Shown piece after piece: positions 42,103-51,796 of a stretch of DNA of 64,000 nt. Each line of letters opens with the position of its first letter. Position 1 is the stretch's first letter. The position numbers and the translations under genes were made by a program. A model generated the notes under the pieces. It was not told where the DNA came from. It saw only the letters and a list, made by a program, of their open reading frames with translations, and searched no databases. Source of the DNA: Rhynchopus sp. YZ270_cl-10 (Eukaryota > Euglenozoa > Diplonemea > Diplonemida > Diplonemidae); contig OZ037856.1 of NCBI GenBank assembly GCA_964035575.1, forward strand, positions 806,001-870,000, given 5' to 3'.

Positions 42103-42148
42103 TGTGTGTGTACGAGAGGCACATTCATAACTTACAAGGTTTCTTTTA
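42103..42148 (+). repeat. Family B hairpin element
   Basis: ATGTGTGTGTACGAGAGGCA then CATTCATAACTTACAAGG and a T-rich tail. Confidence 0.7.
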
Positions 42149-42329
42149 AAAACACAGATATATGTGCCCAGCACATTGATCTCAAGTTCTCTTTTATAAA
42201 AAGTTGAAAACTTGGGGATGGGGAGGCTTGAAAAAAACAGAATATACAAAAAAAAAAGACCCTTTTTTGCACCCGCACTCCTCTGCACAAAGCTTCACCC
42301 TTTTTTGACTTTGCAACTATTTAAGAATG

Positions 42330-42970
42330 GTTGCTCATTGGACACGACTCAAATAAGGCTTTACTGCCCTTTGTGTGGTGTAGGATGATTTTCTGCAAAA
42401 TGCGCCAGACTTTCTTTAGTCGCCTTGACTGCATTGTTGAGGAGGGTCTTGAACGCAGACCCCCGTTTCTTACCTCAAGGGGTTTCATGATGCCAGCCTC
42501 ATCTGCCTTTGCTGCGTCTGCCAACCACTTCGGCACAGCTGAGCTCACCGAGAGATTCTCCAGGAACGCCAGGTCTGCTGCACACTCTGTAGAATTTATC
42601 AGAGTGCGACATGTTTAACTCTCCCTCTTTGCTTCATCTTTGCTAGGTACCGCTTGTACCAGGCACATATAATTGCCGATACGGCCATGTTTATCTTTGC
42701 TACTTCTTGTTGGAACATTTTGCAACATTCGCCCCCGCTCACAGCGCATAGGATGAGACGATGTCCTATTTTGCTGCCCACCGCGACTCCTTCCATGCTC
42801 AGCTTGCAGGTCCCTTCTGTCCTGTTCACCAGTTTCGCCCTGATGAGTGGGCCGCATCCGTTGGGGTTCCTCGGTCCATGTTGATGTGGAGGGTCTGGAG
42901 GGCCATGAGGGAGGTCGCCGCTCCTTTTTGCTGAGTGACTTGCAGTGTGAAGCCAGCTCTTTCGACAACA
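42330..42970 (-). other. Possible decayed coding sequence, family unknown
   Basis: Minus-strand open stretches of 75 to 146 codons overlap here. Segments such as MSSAVPKWLADAAKADEAG, RRLKKVWRILQKIILHHTKG and CKMFQQEVAKINMAVSAIIC look more protein-like than the T-run frames around them. They do not join in one frame and I recognise no domain. It could be a transposon-derived or host remnant. Confidence 0.25.
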
Positions 42971-43117
42971 CCTTTTAAACCACCACACATGGAATCCAAT
43001 TACATCCCACTCACATGCAGATCCCCCCCTAACCACCAAACACCACCACCACCACCACCACCCTTCCCCCTTCCACTCTGCGGACCTGGCAACCCTCAGT
43101 GGCTTTTCATCCCCATA

Positions 43118-43819
43118 ATGGGCAAATCCGATTCTGTTAGCATATTATGTGCTACAACAACAACATCAACATCAACGTCAACGTCCAGCTCATCTGCAGC
43201 CACGGCTGCGACACCGCCTGCAGTACCGCGGTTTAATAGAAGGATACGCAACGTCGCCCTCCGCCGTGCCTCCAGCAAGGTAGGCGACAACTGGCCGTAC
43301 CTGTTGGGGTTGTGGAATCTCTACATCCTAGGGGGAACCATTCCGGTGTATGTGTTGCTGTCGATTTTGGCGCAGGGGGGGTTGGAAGGGGTAGAGGTGG
43401 AGTGGCATATGTGGATAAGCAATGTGGTTGCAACGTTGTCGTCGACGGTGGGTGTGGTCGCGGGGTATGCGCTTGCAAAGTGGGAGCTGCGCACCGCAGT
43501 GCGTCTCCTCAAGCTGCAAGCGGTCAACGTCGGGACCCCTATGTTCGTCGCAGGCTGGTCTGGCTACTCCCTCGTTAAGTTCAGTACCGCCTCCTTCTTT
43601 GGACAACACACCTGGGCTATGATATGCCTGGTTCTCTACTCATTATATGGCCTCATACAAAGCGGCGTATGGATTGCAATCTCCATCCACGCGCTCACCC
43701 TCTCTATGTACCTCGAAAGCGAAACCACCTCCACAGAACGTCTTCTAGCTATGGCCACAAACCCGCCCCTCCCCGAAGAAGAAATGGATGCCTACAATTG
43801 TGCGAATCCGGAGGAGTGA
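43118..43819 (+). CDS. Multi-pass membrane protein of unknown family
   Basis: 233 residues from the ATG at 43118. The first 40 residues are S/T/A-rich and low complexity. Hydrophobic segments at about 60-85 (YLLGLWNLYILGGTIPVYVL), 99-120, 138-157 and 166-198 suggest three or four membrane passes. A short acidic tail follows (PPLPEEEMDAY). There is no signal peptide and no motif I recognise. An AG at 43098-43099 after AACCCTC could be the splice acceptor, which favours this start over an in-frame ATG at 42989. The 42989 ATG would add 43 residues, including a proline run read from a CCA repeat. Confidence 0.65.
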   Translation: MGKSDSVSILCATTTTSTSTSTSSSSAATAATPPAVPRFNRRIRNVALRRASSKVGDNWPYLLGLWNLYILGGTIPVYVLLSILAQGGLEGVEVEWHMWISNVVATLSSTVGVVAGYALAKWELRTAVRLLKLQAVNVGTPMFVAGWSGYSLVKFSTASFFGQHTWAMICLVLYSLYGLIQSGVWIAISIHALTLSMYLESETTSTERLLAMATNPPLPEEEMDAYNCANPEE

Positions 43820-43989
43820 AAAACGAAGTTTTTGTTGTAAAAAAATAATCTGTCTTTTTAATGGCATTGTATTCACCTCAAAGGATAAAACCCCCTTTGT
43901 GGTTGCGAGGTGGAGAGGAAGGGGGAGTAGGTTTGTTGACCACAAAACCTGCTTTGGTTTTTTTTTTGTATTTATTGTGCTTTCGTCCC

Positions 43990-44043
43990 TGCTGAGGTAC
44001 GCGGGTCAATCAGTGGTGTCTGCATAACTACCATTTTTTTTTT
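43990..44043 (+). repeat. Family E element
   Basis: CTGCTGAGGTACGCGGGTCA, ATCAGTGGTGTCTGCATAAC and TACCA then a T-run. Confidence 0.7.
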
Positions 44044-44075
44044 AGTAAACATCAGAGAAAGACGGGGGATAGATA

Positions 44076-44173
44076 CAGTAGGACAATATTGGCGACCAAA
44101 AGAGTCGCCAATTGCAAGAAAACCCCTAAACTCCGCTAAATTCCTTTTGGTCGCCAAGTTTCTTGTCCTACTG
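44076..44173. mobile_element. 98-bp mariner/pogo-type MITE with TA target duplication
   Basis: Ends are CAGTAGGACAA at 44076 and TTGTCCTACTG ending at 44173, perfect 11-bp inverses, flanked on both sides by TA (44074-44075 and 44174-44175). Inside, TTGGCGACCAAAAG and CTTTTGGTCGCCAA are also inverses, and GAGTCGCCAA repeats part of this. TA duplication with CAGT-starting ends is the Tc1/mariner/pogo pattern. No coding capacity. Confidence 0.85.
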
Positions 44174-44379
44174 TACCCTTTGGTTGTCTTCTCCATTCTG
44201 GGGAGGGGCAGACGTCCCTCGGTTGCGTTCCTTTATCGCTAGCCCCCCTTTATTTTCCAGCGTGTTCCTGTGCGATAACGACAGTGGTAAAAAGGATGTG
44301 TACACACAGCTATGTTGTGTTTATTCTATCTTTTCAACTTCTTGGTAAACAACCAGCTTAGGTTTGTCTTGCCTTTTAA

Positions 44380-44429
44380 GGTGACTGGTAAGAGAGGTTT
44401 AGGTTCATCTCATAATTTCCATTCTTTTT
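44380..44429 (+). repeat. Family C element
   Basis: AGGTGACTGGTAAGAGAGGT then TTAGGTTCATCTCATAATTT and a T-rich tail. Confidence 0.7.
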
Positions 44430-44983
44430 CCTTCAATTTTGCGTTGCGTTGCATCTGTTGTGATGCATCCATTCACCATACCTTCCACCACAGTAGTGTA
44501 CCCACCTTCCTTAACATTATTTTCGTAATTTGTTTTGCCCTTGACTTTTTTTTTTTACACACGTTTCCGAAAGGAAGTTCCTTAACACTCGGTGTTAAGG
44601 TCTTTAAGGTTGCTGATCACCTCCCACCCACCCACCCTCCCCACCCACCCCCCCTTTAAGGCACCCCCCCCCCCAGGGTGGGTTTCGGCCATTTTTTTTC
44701 AGGTCTCTAAACGTCCAAAGAGGTCAAAAAAGTGGATTCTTGGGAAGATAGGAGGTTTTTAGGAGACTTTCTCTGAAGCAAAGACCTCCAAACCCTGACA
44801 GACCCTGAAACGAGGGTGTCGCGAGTACCCCTTTTTTACACGTGTTTCTTAAGGGTTCTACAGGGTTCTACAGGCAAAACAGGCGTTTTGGCCGAAAACC
44901 CGGTTTTTCAGGCAGGTAACCGGGTTTCCGGCTTGGGAAACGTGCCAGCGCGCTGCGAGAACCATGCGTGGGGGTTTGTAACC

Positions 44984-45430
44984 GCTCGTTGCGTTGGTTG
45001 CGTTGCGTTCGCTACGTTGCGTACACATAGCTACGTGCACACCGGTTACGTTGTGTTGCATGCGTTGCGTTCGTTGTGTAGAGATCGTTATATACAGAGT
45101 GCAACGAACAGAGCGGTTGCGTTGCGTTGGTTGTGTTCGGTTGGTTACGTTCGTTGCGTTCCGATCGTTTCGTACACATCGGTTGCGTTGCGTTGCATGC
45201 GTTGCGTTCGTTGCATACAGATCGTTACGTACTCATCGCTTGCATTGCGTTGGATGCGTTGCGCTCGGTGCGTTGCGTTGCTTCCGTGTCTTTGGTTCGA
45301 GACGTTACGTACCGAACGGTTGCGTTGCGTCGGTTGCATTCGTTCCGTTCACATCGTTCCGATCTGAACGGAACGATGTGAACGCAAGAAACGTATCGCA
45401 TCGGTTGCGTTGGCTTGTGTGCGTTGCAAA
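44984..45430. repeat. Degenerate GTTGCGTTGCGTT-type array
   Basis: The pentamer-like unit GTTGC or GTTGCGTTGCGTTGG recurs with substitutions across ~450 bp, interleaved with CGATCGTTACGTA-like variants. All forward frames read as R/V/A/C nonsense. A perfect 14-bp inverted repeat lies at 45348-45382. Confidence 0.75.
45348..45382. repeat. Short perfect inverted repeat inside the GTTGCG array
   Basis: TTCACATCGTTCCG and CGGAACGATGTGAA flank a 7-base centre ATCTGAA. Confidence 0.85.
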
Positions 45431-45869
45431 CCTTTCATACATCAACCACACCAGCCAGTGAGTGTTAAGGATTGCCAAAAAAAACTAAATTCTTAATCTG
45501 TTGTGGCGTGGTCGGTCGCAGAGTACTCCGTAAAGACTTTGTAAAGGACTTTCGCTCTGATCACGCCATGTTGGTTTAGTTTAGATGCCATTCAGTCTTC
45601 ACTATCCGGAAAAGACCCTTTGAGGAGGGTGCATATAGAGCGTGCGAATATGATATGAAGTGAACCCATGCCTGCGTGCAGTATCTGCCCCGAGGATTGG
45701 GGTAATTTTTTTTGCTAGCCCCTCTTTTTTTGTTTTAGGGTAATTCTCTTTAATACCCAACACCCCAATACCCATTTTTCGTACCCAGAACAAAACATAA
45801 CGAGAATGGGAAAATAAGTTAACCCTTGTTTTTAATATATAGCCCGCCAGATTTGCCTTGTTTTCTGTA

Positions 45870-45929
45870 CAGTGTCCGGCATCCGCCAATGTCCGGTGAG
45901 GTGCTTGCACTTTCAAATTCTCTTTCTGT
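45870..45929 (+). repeat. Family D element
   Basis: CAGTGTCCGGCATCCGCC, AATGTCCGGTGAGGTGC and TTGCACTTTCAAATTCTC. Confidence 0.75.
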
Positions 45930-46193
45930 TGCGTTCCGTCTCTGTGAGTTGTGTATGGCTGTGTGCGAAGTCTGGTTATTTACAAAGTTTGGGATTTACA
46001 CGGAACAAGAAAAAAATGTTTTCTGACCGTCTTTGTAATGTTGGGGGAGCCTCCGAGGGGATATTTTTAAATACTACTTACTGCTTTCGGTGACACCAGA
46101 TAAGATAACCCTTTTATGAACTCATTTTGTTCGCGTCCGGCAGTAGTACTTTTCTTTTCCCTTTTTTCTTTTGCATTTTTTAACCCTTTAAGA

Positions 46194-46230
46194 ACTACAC
46201 TCATTCATCTTTCAAGTTTTCCCCCTTTTT
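46194..46230 (+). repeat. Family B element, 3' part only
   Basis: CTACACTCATTCATCTTTC then AAGTTTTCCCCC and TTTTT. Confidence 0.5.
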
Positions 46231-47066
46231 GCAAAAGCGCTGTTATTAGATTCAATAACAAAAAAAGGTCCACAACTTACGTCTACGTCTCTCTCTACGA
46301 AGGTCTAAAACCCTGTCATACCGCAGCTTCAAATTGGAGAAGTATTGAACCGTCACTCCACTTCTGATGGGTTCCAAACCTCTCTCAGAATAAAACGTAT
46401 TTTTTAAAAAATAGGACGGAGCACCCCGATGAAATGCAGCCACCCTGGGTTTACCAGCCTCTCTCTCTATTGCCTCTATTGTGTGACCTAATGAAGCAGT
46501 TCTAATCCCTTCATCGTTCGATGAAGAAGAATGAGGTGGCGTTTTCATTTATAAAGAATCGGTCATATTGAAGACGAATCAGTGCGGGTAGGATCCTTCT
46601 TGGCCCAAAGCGGAGTGTCGCTCACACCCCCACTATCATCTGCGTGTGTTCGTAGCTATCTATGATCGCAATGCTTTGATGGTGGGGGTGTCTAGGGGAG
46701 ATGGTGTTGTGCCACGTTCGTTTCTACCTCAATAGCCCCTTATGGATTGCCCAGTAGGGATGCCTTTTTTGAGCGTGAACAACGTAATGGGTGGGATATA
46801 GGGGTGAGGTGGAAGAGGGGGGGCTTGTATTGTTAGTCTGGAAACCTATCATCAATACCCTTCGATGTGGCGGTGTGGGGGGGAGAGGGGAAGGGTGGGG
46901 TGATCTAAGCTGCGATGGGCTGGTGCTGGTAAAGGGTTTCGTTGTCTCGATGGGTTGGAGGAAATGTGTTGGGTTGTTTCTGTGAAGGAGCTCTCCTCTC
47001 CCAAGGAGAAGCGGTCTGCCGGGTGAAGTTCATATGCTGATAGCGTCCATTTTGCTTTTTTTTTGA

Positions 47067-47286
47067 GGACCCCAACCGGACCCTACATCAGGATTCATGC
47101 TCCTGTGTTTGCAATGATCCTTCCATTCATCTGACTGAGTGGAAGCGGGAGTAGCACCTATCAGATGTACACTACGAAATGGATGTAGGACTGCATGGTT
47201 GGGGTGTGTCACCCCCCGGTACAGCCGGTCATTGTACCAGGGGTACACTGTTCAGGAGAGGGCTTTGTATTTCAACTCTACTTTTG
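47067..47286 (+). repeat. Family A element, longest copy, upstream of DUF4116 gene
   Basis: Starts GACCCCAACCGGACCCTACA with TCAGGATTCAT, then GAGTGGAAGCGGGAGTAGCA, CGAAATGGATGTAGGACTGC, GGTACAGCCGGTCATTGTAC, GGTACACTGTTCAGGAGAGG and TTTGTATTTCAACTCTAC. Shares all blocks with 49857-50040. Ends 62 bases before the ATG. Confidence 0.9.
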
Positions 47287-47289
47287 TTT

Positions 47290-47314
47290 GTCAACACCCT
47301 TACCCATCCTACAG
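47290..47314 (+). promoter_or_regulatory. Candidate splice acceptor before the DUF4116 gene
   Basis: AACACCCTTACCCATCCTAC followed by AG at 47313-47314, 34 bases before the ATG at 47349, just after the family A tail. Confidence 0.4.
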
Positions 47315-47348
47315 GGAATTTTTCCCTTTTCTTTCTGATCTGCACGAA

Positions 47349-48701
47349 ATGCATGTCTGGATCCCGCATCGACTGACAGGGGAGAGACAGTATGTCTCTG
47401 TACCATCTGATGCAACAGTACTAAGCCTTGCCCTGGAGGTGCAGTGGGGGCTATGGGACGATGCAAAGAAACTTAGTGCGAAGGAGCTGCAGTTGGTGCA
47501 GGACCTTTTGGAGGTGACGTGCGGACGGTCCTACTGGTGTTTATGTGAATCACCTGACATGAACATCAATGACCTAGGGGTGCAGGAGGGGGACACTGTG
47601 GTTCTCACCTATTGCAGGGACTGCGCGCTGGCGCACCTTGAGAAGGGAACACCGCTTGTACGCGACCTGCCGCTTTTTCTGTGCAAACAGATGTTTGCGA
47701 ATGACTCCGAAAATATGTTCCTCTCCACGCAGGCCCCGGGGTGCCATGTGTCGCACCCTTTCCATGATCTGCAACGACGGTGTTGGGATTCGTACACCCT
47801 GGGGTGTCCTTCGAATGGGTGTGCGGTGCTGCAGGATAGGGCCTTTGTGATGCGGTGCATTCGATCGTCTTTGCAAAAAGGCGATAATCTGTTTGCACAG
47901 CACTACAAACACACTGCAGACTGCCTTCGGCTGGATGCCAGCTTCGTCGACGAAGTGTTGCAAACCCTGCAGGAATACCCCATACACCCAGGGTTCGGCA
48001 CCCTCGAAACGCTCTTCCAAGCAATGCCGTATGAGGCTCGCGACGACACCTCCATTGTCGCATACTTCGTACGTCAGCGGCCACGTCTCCTGACATATGC
48101 GACAGAGCGTCTGCGGGGTGATGCAGACATCGTCATCTCGCTTATGCGCCTGACAGGGTCGGGGATGCTGCTCTCGTACGCCGCAGATCGCGTGCGGAGC
48201 AGCTTTGACGTGATACGCATCTCATGTGGTCTCAGCTACAGCAACGCACAGTATGCGTCTGAAGAAGCCTTGGAGTCGCCACGGCTGTTCAGCTACCTTC
48301 TCCTGAACGATGTCAACTCCCATGTGCTCCAGTTTGCGAAGGGGGCTGCAAAGTCCGACGAAGAGCTCTGGATACATGCCGCAAGTCTGCACAACAATGC
48401 CCTCCAATATGCCAGCCCAGACATCCTCACAAACAAGGTTGTCGCAATGACAGCAGTCGCCCGGTGTGGATACTCTCTTGCGTACCTCCCGCAGTACATG
48501 AAGGCGGACAATGCCGTGCTCCTGCAGGCAATGTGCAGCAGTGGCTACGGCCCCGTAGCGATCTACGCCGAAACCGGCTACCTGACAAACGTCTCGTTCC
48601 TGCGCCAGGCACGCCGCATCGACCCAAAGATAATGAGGAACGTAAAATGGTTCGTCAAAATCGCCATATTCCTCTCGGCCTCACCTTTTTCGAGAAACTA
48701 G
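47349..48701 (+). CDS. DUF4116-repeat protein with ubiquitin-like N-terminus
   Basis: 450 residues, one exon. The first ~85 residues (MHVWIPHRLTGERQYVSVPS to LGVQEGDTVVLTYC) have the alternating pattern and final hydrophobic pair of a ubiquitin-like beta-grasp fold. Then come 30-50 residue repeats of the DUF4116 type: DADIVISLMRLTGSGMLLSYAADRVRSS, where each has an acidic start, a V-x-x-x-hydrophobic helix and a (L)xYA turn, also seen as EELWIHAASLHNNALQYAS and KVVAMTAVARCGYSLAYLP (given here in parts). DUF4116 repeats occur in many protists and giant viruses and have no known activity. In-frame codons upstream of 47349 translate the family A repeat and were excluded; the AG at 47314 supports this start. 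Confidence 0.8.
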   Translation: MHVWIPHRLTGERQYVSVPSDATVLSLALEVQWGLWDDAKKLSAKELQLVQDLLEVTCGRSYWCLCESPDMNINDLGVQEGDTVVLTYCRDCALAHLEKGTPLVRDLPLFLCKQMFANDSENMFLSTQAPGCHVSHPFHDLQRRCWDSYTLGCPSNGCAVLQDRAFVMRCIRSSLQKGDNLFAQHYKHTADCLRLDASFVDEVLQTLQEYPIHPGFGTLETLFQAMPYEARDDTSIVAYFVRQRPRLLTYATERLRGDADIVISLMRLTGSGMLLSYAADRVRSSFDVIRISCGLSYSNAQYASEEALESPRLFSYLLLNDVNSHVLQFAKGAAKSDEELWIHAASLHNNALQYASPDILTNKVVAMTAVARCGYSLAYLPQYMKADNAVLLQAMCSSGYGPVAIYAETGYLTNVSFLRQARRIDPKIMRNVKWFVKIAIFLSASPFSRN

Positions 48702-48927
48702 CCCTGTTTTAATTAAAACTATCGCGAAAAAGACATCTTATGACCACCCGCGTGGCATGTGAAGTCTTTTGTCGCCCTTCATGCAAGCTGAATGGACCAG
48801 ATACAGGAGACCAAAGACAGTGCTCCGCTTCAGTAAGAAGCGAATGCCGCGGTTGAAACTCTGATCCAGATGTGTTTTTGGAGAAGTTGCATCCGTCAGC
48901 AGCTCACTCCCCTAAGTGTCTTCTTCA

Positions 48928-48969
48928 GATGTGTGCCGTGGCACAGTGCCGTCTCTCGAGTTTTCTTTT
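48928..48969 (+). repeat. Family B-like element
   Basis: GATGTGTGCCGTGGCACAGT then GCCGTCTCTCGAG and TTTTCTTTT. GTGCC/GGCAC pairing replaces the usual stem. A GGTTCGATAACC core follows at about 48986. Confidence 0.5.
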
Positions 48970-49139
48970 AAAATGCAACACTCTCGGGTTCGATAACCTA
49001 ATGGAGTGTTGGTTGTTTGCGTTTGCATGACCAACTTCGCTTTTTTGACATTGTTGTGATCGTTTGCTGGACAAGCTTCACCTTCTTGGAAGGTGGCTCA
49101 ACATAAAGAAACTTAGACTTGCCTTTCCCTTTTAACTGT

Positions 49140-49184
49140 GACGTGTGCACACGAGTGACGCATTCATCTTTACACCTTTCTTTG
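49140..49184 (+). repeat. Family B hairpin element
   Basis: GACGTGTGCACACGAGTGAC then GCATTCATCTTTACACC and a T-rich tail. Confidence 0.7.
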
Positions 49185-49215
49185 GAGATGTGCGCTAAGT
49201 GCATTTTTTTTTTAC

Positions 49216-49314
49216 CGTGTGAACGAAGTGCTTTCTGGGGTTCGATAACCCGGAGAACTTTGCCTGCATCCGCCGATGTCCGGTGAGGTGTCAGGCACTT
49301 TTAACTTCTTTTTC
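49216..49314 (+). repeat. Family D element, long form with GGTTCGA core
   Basis: GTGTGAACGAAGTGCTTTCT, GGGGTTCGATAACCCGGAG, TGCCTGCATCCGCCGATGTC, CGGTGAGGTG and CACTTTTAACTTC then T-rich. Confidence 0.8.
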
Positions 49315-49380
49315 AATTGTTCTTTTTAAAGATTTGATGATGTCCGCCCAGAGGACGTTCCTTTGTACCCCCTAAATTCA

Positions 49381-49437
49381 AGGTGACTAAGCACGAGAGG
49401 CTTATTGTTCATCTTTCAAACTTTTCTTTATTTTTTT
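49381..49437 (+). repeat. Family C hairpin element, best copy
   Basis: AGGTGACTAAGCACGAGAGG then CTTATTGTTCATCTTTCAAA and a T-rich tail; loop ACGAGAG identical to family B. Confidence 0.85.
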
Positions 49438-49453
49438 AAATACCGTCTTCAGT

Positions 49454-49500
49454 AGGTAACTAAGCGCGAGAGGCTTAGACCCATCTTTCCTACTTTATCT
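49454..49500 (+). repeat. Family C hairpin element
   Basis: AGGTAACTAAGCGCGAGAGG then CTTAGACCCATCTTTCC; CTAAGC/GCTTAG stem with loop GCGAGAG less one base. Confidence 0.85.
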
Positions 49501-49856
49501 TGGCCCCTGAGGGCTTGGAACCAGAGAGCCGAAAGCATTTGCCCTTAACCCACTCGAAATTGTATAGGACACTATCCCCTCCTTTTCCCGAGTTTTCTGC
49601 ATTGTTTTTGGAGAGTCCCCTAACATCGAAACTTCTGTCGTGAGTCTCGCCCCCCCCCCCCCCCCACCATGTTTTCTTTTCAGAGTTTGTGTGTCCGTTC
49701 TGCCCAAGAATGGTAAGGAATGATCTGGCCCCTTTTTATAACATATGTGTCTTTCATGTCTGTGTAATGCAAAAAAAAAAAATTCCCCATAAATCCCCAT
49801 TTTTTGTTGCAACTTATCGCTCGCTTATATCGTTGCTCTCACAAGGTTTCTTTATT

Positions 49857-50040
49857 TGGACCCCAACCGGACCCTACATCAGGATTCATTTATCTGAGTG
49901 GAAGCTGGAGTAGCACCTATCAGATGCAAACCACGAAATGGATTGTAGGACTGCATGGTTAGAGGATGTCCACCCCCCGGTACACCTGGTCATACCAAGG
50001 TACACTGTCATGAGAGGGCTTTTGTATTTCAACTCTACTT
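49857..50040 (+). repeat. Family A element, full length
   Basis: GGACCCCAACCGGACCCTAC, GAGTGGAAGCTGGAGTAGCA, CACGAAATGGATTGTAGGAC, GGTACACCTGGTCATACC, GGTACACTGTCATGAGAGGG and TTGTATTTCAACTCTACTTT. Confidence 0.9.
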
Positions 50041-50082
50041 TGTTTCCGATGCTTAGCTGGTTTCATCCTAAAGTATGGAGGA

Positions 50083-50175
50083 ATGTTTGACTGCCGCATC
50101 ATGGTCCTCATGGGTTGGGAAGGGACCACCGTAGAGCCTATCGTCATCAATCGAGATAACGACAACGGCGCACCG
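50083..50175 (+). other. Short open frame after a family A copy, possibly a first exon or gene fragment
   Basis: ATG at 50083 opens MFDCRIMVLMGWEGTTVEPI then VINRDNDNGAP up to a GTAAAC donor-like site at 50176. It follows a family A copy and an AG (50055-50056), the same arrangement as hemE and the DUF4116 gene. Possible continuations are short and end in a stop at about 50310. I recognise no family. It could be a chance frame. Confidence 0.2.
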
Positions 50176-50558
50176 GTAAACCAAAATGGGGGGGAAAACT
50201 CTCCTGAGGGTGAATGGGGTAGGAGTACCCTTCAAACTCACACCTTTCCAGCGGTTTCTCCTTCATTTGTACAGAGTTATTGATGTACAGAAGTTCGTCG
50301 GAGGCTAGGAGAGGCCCTTGGCTAGGGTGCTATGGTGCCTTGCCGTGCTTAGATTTAAGGAAGGGAGGAGGATTGGGGTTTGATGTCGGTAGGATATGCT
50401 TGATGCCAAACGGCATATCCCAAGAGGAGGCAAGGTTGGATGGTGGGAAGGAGGTGCCCACAGTAGGCTCTGAGGGGGAGGGCATGGGGAGGGGAGATGC
50501 TGTGTGTGGACGTAGCTGAAGGGGGAGGGGGGATGTGTGGGTAGATGCGGAACACTAC

Positions 50559-51259
50559 CCCTTGTCACAAAGTTTCGTCTTTGGGTTCCTGTTTTTTTTT
50601 GCTGAAGTGCTTGCGTTCGCAAAAGGGGTGGAGGCGTGCCCTTCTTCGGCCCCTTCATGGTCGCCAGCCGTTCTTCTTCTTCTTCTACTGCTTCGCTTGC
50701 GATTGACTTTCGCTTTCGGCAGGGATGACGTAACCGCAGCCTCTTCTGCATCCTTCACGTCGTTATCGTCCATCGCTGGGGGTGGTGGGTCCAACCTCTG
50801 CTTTTTCGCCGGTCCAGGACCAGCGTCCTCGTCCTCGTATGCGCAGTCGAGGAGGAATGCGAGACACTTTTTTGATGACTCTGTGACGGAAGGTGACGGA
50901 AGTGAGGCGGTGTGGGGATTCTGCTAGATTCTGCTCGTCTATTGACACAAATCGGAGCAACCCTAGGATGTCTCACAAGGCATGCTGGGGGGTGCTGGGG
51001 GAGGGTGTTTTGTTGTTGCTTTCTCTTCTGAGCAAAGAGACAGAGGGGGTATTGGGCGGTATTGCTTGGAAGAGATGTATTGGGGTCGTTGGGAGCTGGG
51101 TGGAGAGGGGGTGCAAAAACGCATGTATGTGAATGCTCTGTACCTGTGCAGCACATTATTAGTCTTGCAAGCAACACCACCCCTCTTTTTGAGGTGTCTG
51201 AGCGTGTATGTGACGTTGGCGTACAGCTCTCTACTGCGCAGTCTGACGTGGGGATTTCC
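50559..51259 (-). CDS. Possible minus-strand gene, exons uncertain
   Basis: Two minus-strand segments look coding. Segment 1 (51259-51144) follows a pyrimidine/CAG acceptor and reads GNPHVRLRSRELYANVTYTL then RHLKKRGGVACKTNNVLHR up to a GTAC donor. Segment 2 (about 50900 down to 50559) reads KKCLAFLLDCAYEDEDAGPG, PAKKQRLDPPPPAMDDNDVK, then a basic stretch KVNRKRSSRRRRRTAG (possible nuclear signal), ending KLCDKG and a stop. I could not find a phase-consistent join between them or a first exon, so the model is incomplete. If real it would be the only minus-strand host gene here, divergent from the gene at 51797. The plus-strand frame over the same bases is a leucine/serine-rich shadow. Confidence 0.3.
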
Positions 51260-51796
51260 CTGACAGAGAATTCAGAAATGAATGCTCGACGGAGGCCACA
51301 AAGGTCGGGGGTGTTTGCCGTGAGGTGAGAGCACAGCGTTCATGTGGAGAGTGTGGGCTCTGTATCTTGGCTCTAAAATGAGGGTGTTGAAAGAATTTTT
51401 TTCATTGGTGTATGATTTTGGGTTTAGGAGGGTGGGCATAGGAGAGAGGGTCTAGAGGACGGAGTAAAAGTAGTGCGGTTCTTGTTTTAGTCATGTTTGA
51501 AAAGGCGCTGAAAAATGGTGTAGAGTGCTGTCTCATCATTGGGTGGGTGGGTGGGCAGGAGGATTAGGCATGTTCTTGTATTGAACAGAGACATGATGTC
51601 TGATGTGAAAGGAGGAAGCTATTGTTATTGGGTTAGTGCATTGGTGTGGTGTCCTGTCCTATTATGTGTCTTGTGAATGTATGACTGTGGATGGCTGTGC
51701 TGAGGGTTCCATTCTGTGCAATGTGGACCATCAGCATCGTACTCTTCCCACACCTCTGTACACTACACTGCAGATATCTTATTTGTTTTTATCACA

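Larger units (their letters stand above)
40491..43117. other. Spacer with A, B, C elements; no supported gene
   Basis: Family A (41530), B (41765), C (41821) and B (42103) copies. From 42320 to 42970 the minus strand is open in overlapping frames with coding-like composition (RSRRLKKVWRILQKIILHH, AKINMAVSAIICAWYKRYLA) but no recognisable family. It may be a decayed gene or element. Last 150 bases are C-rich. Confidence 0.6.
43820..47348. other. Spacer with MITE, GTTGCG array and A-E elements
   Basis: Family E (43990), MITE (44076-44173), family C (44380), degenerate GTTGCG array (44984-45430), family D (45870), family B (46194) and a full-length family A (47067-47286). No gene supported; a minus-strand 98-codon frame at 46252-46548 is unassigned. 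Confidence 0.65.
48702..51796. other. Spacer with B, C, D, A elements and a possible minus-strand gene
   Basis: Family B-like (48928), B (49140), D with tRNA-like core (49216), two C copies (49381, 49454), full family A (49857-50040), a short open frame after it (50083) and a candidate minus-strand coding region (50559-51259). Confidence 0.6.

Noticed and set aside
44994-45461. 155-codon open frame
   Set aside because: Translates the GTTGCG array in one of several open frames; not a gene.
46252-46548. 98-codon minus-strand frame
   Set aside because: Somewhat protein-like but short, unassigned and overlapping a repeat tail.
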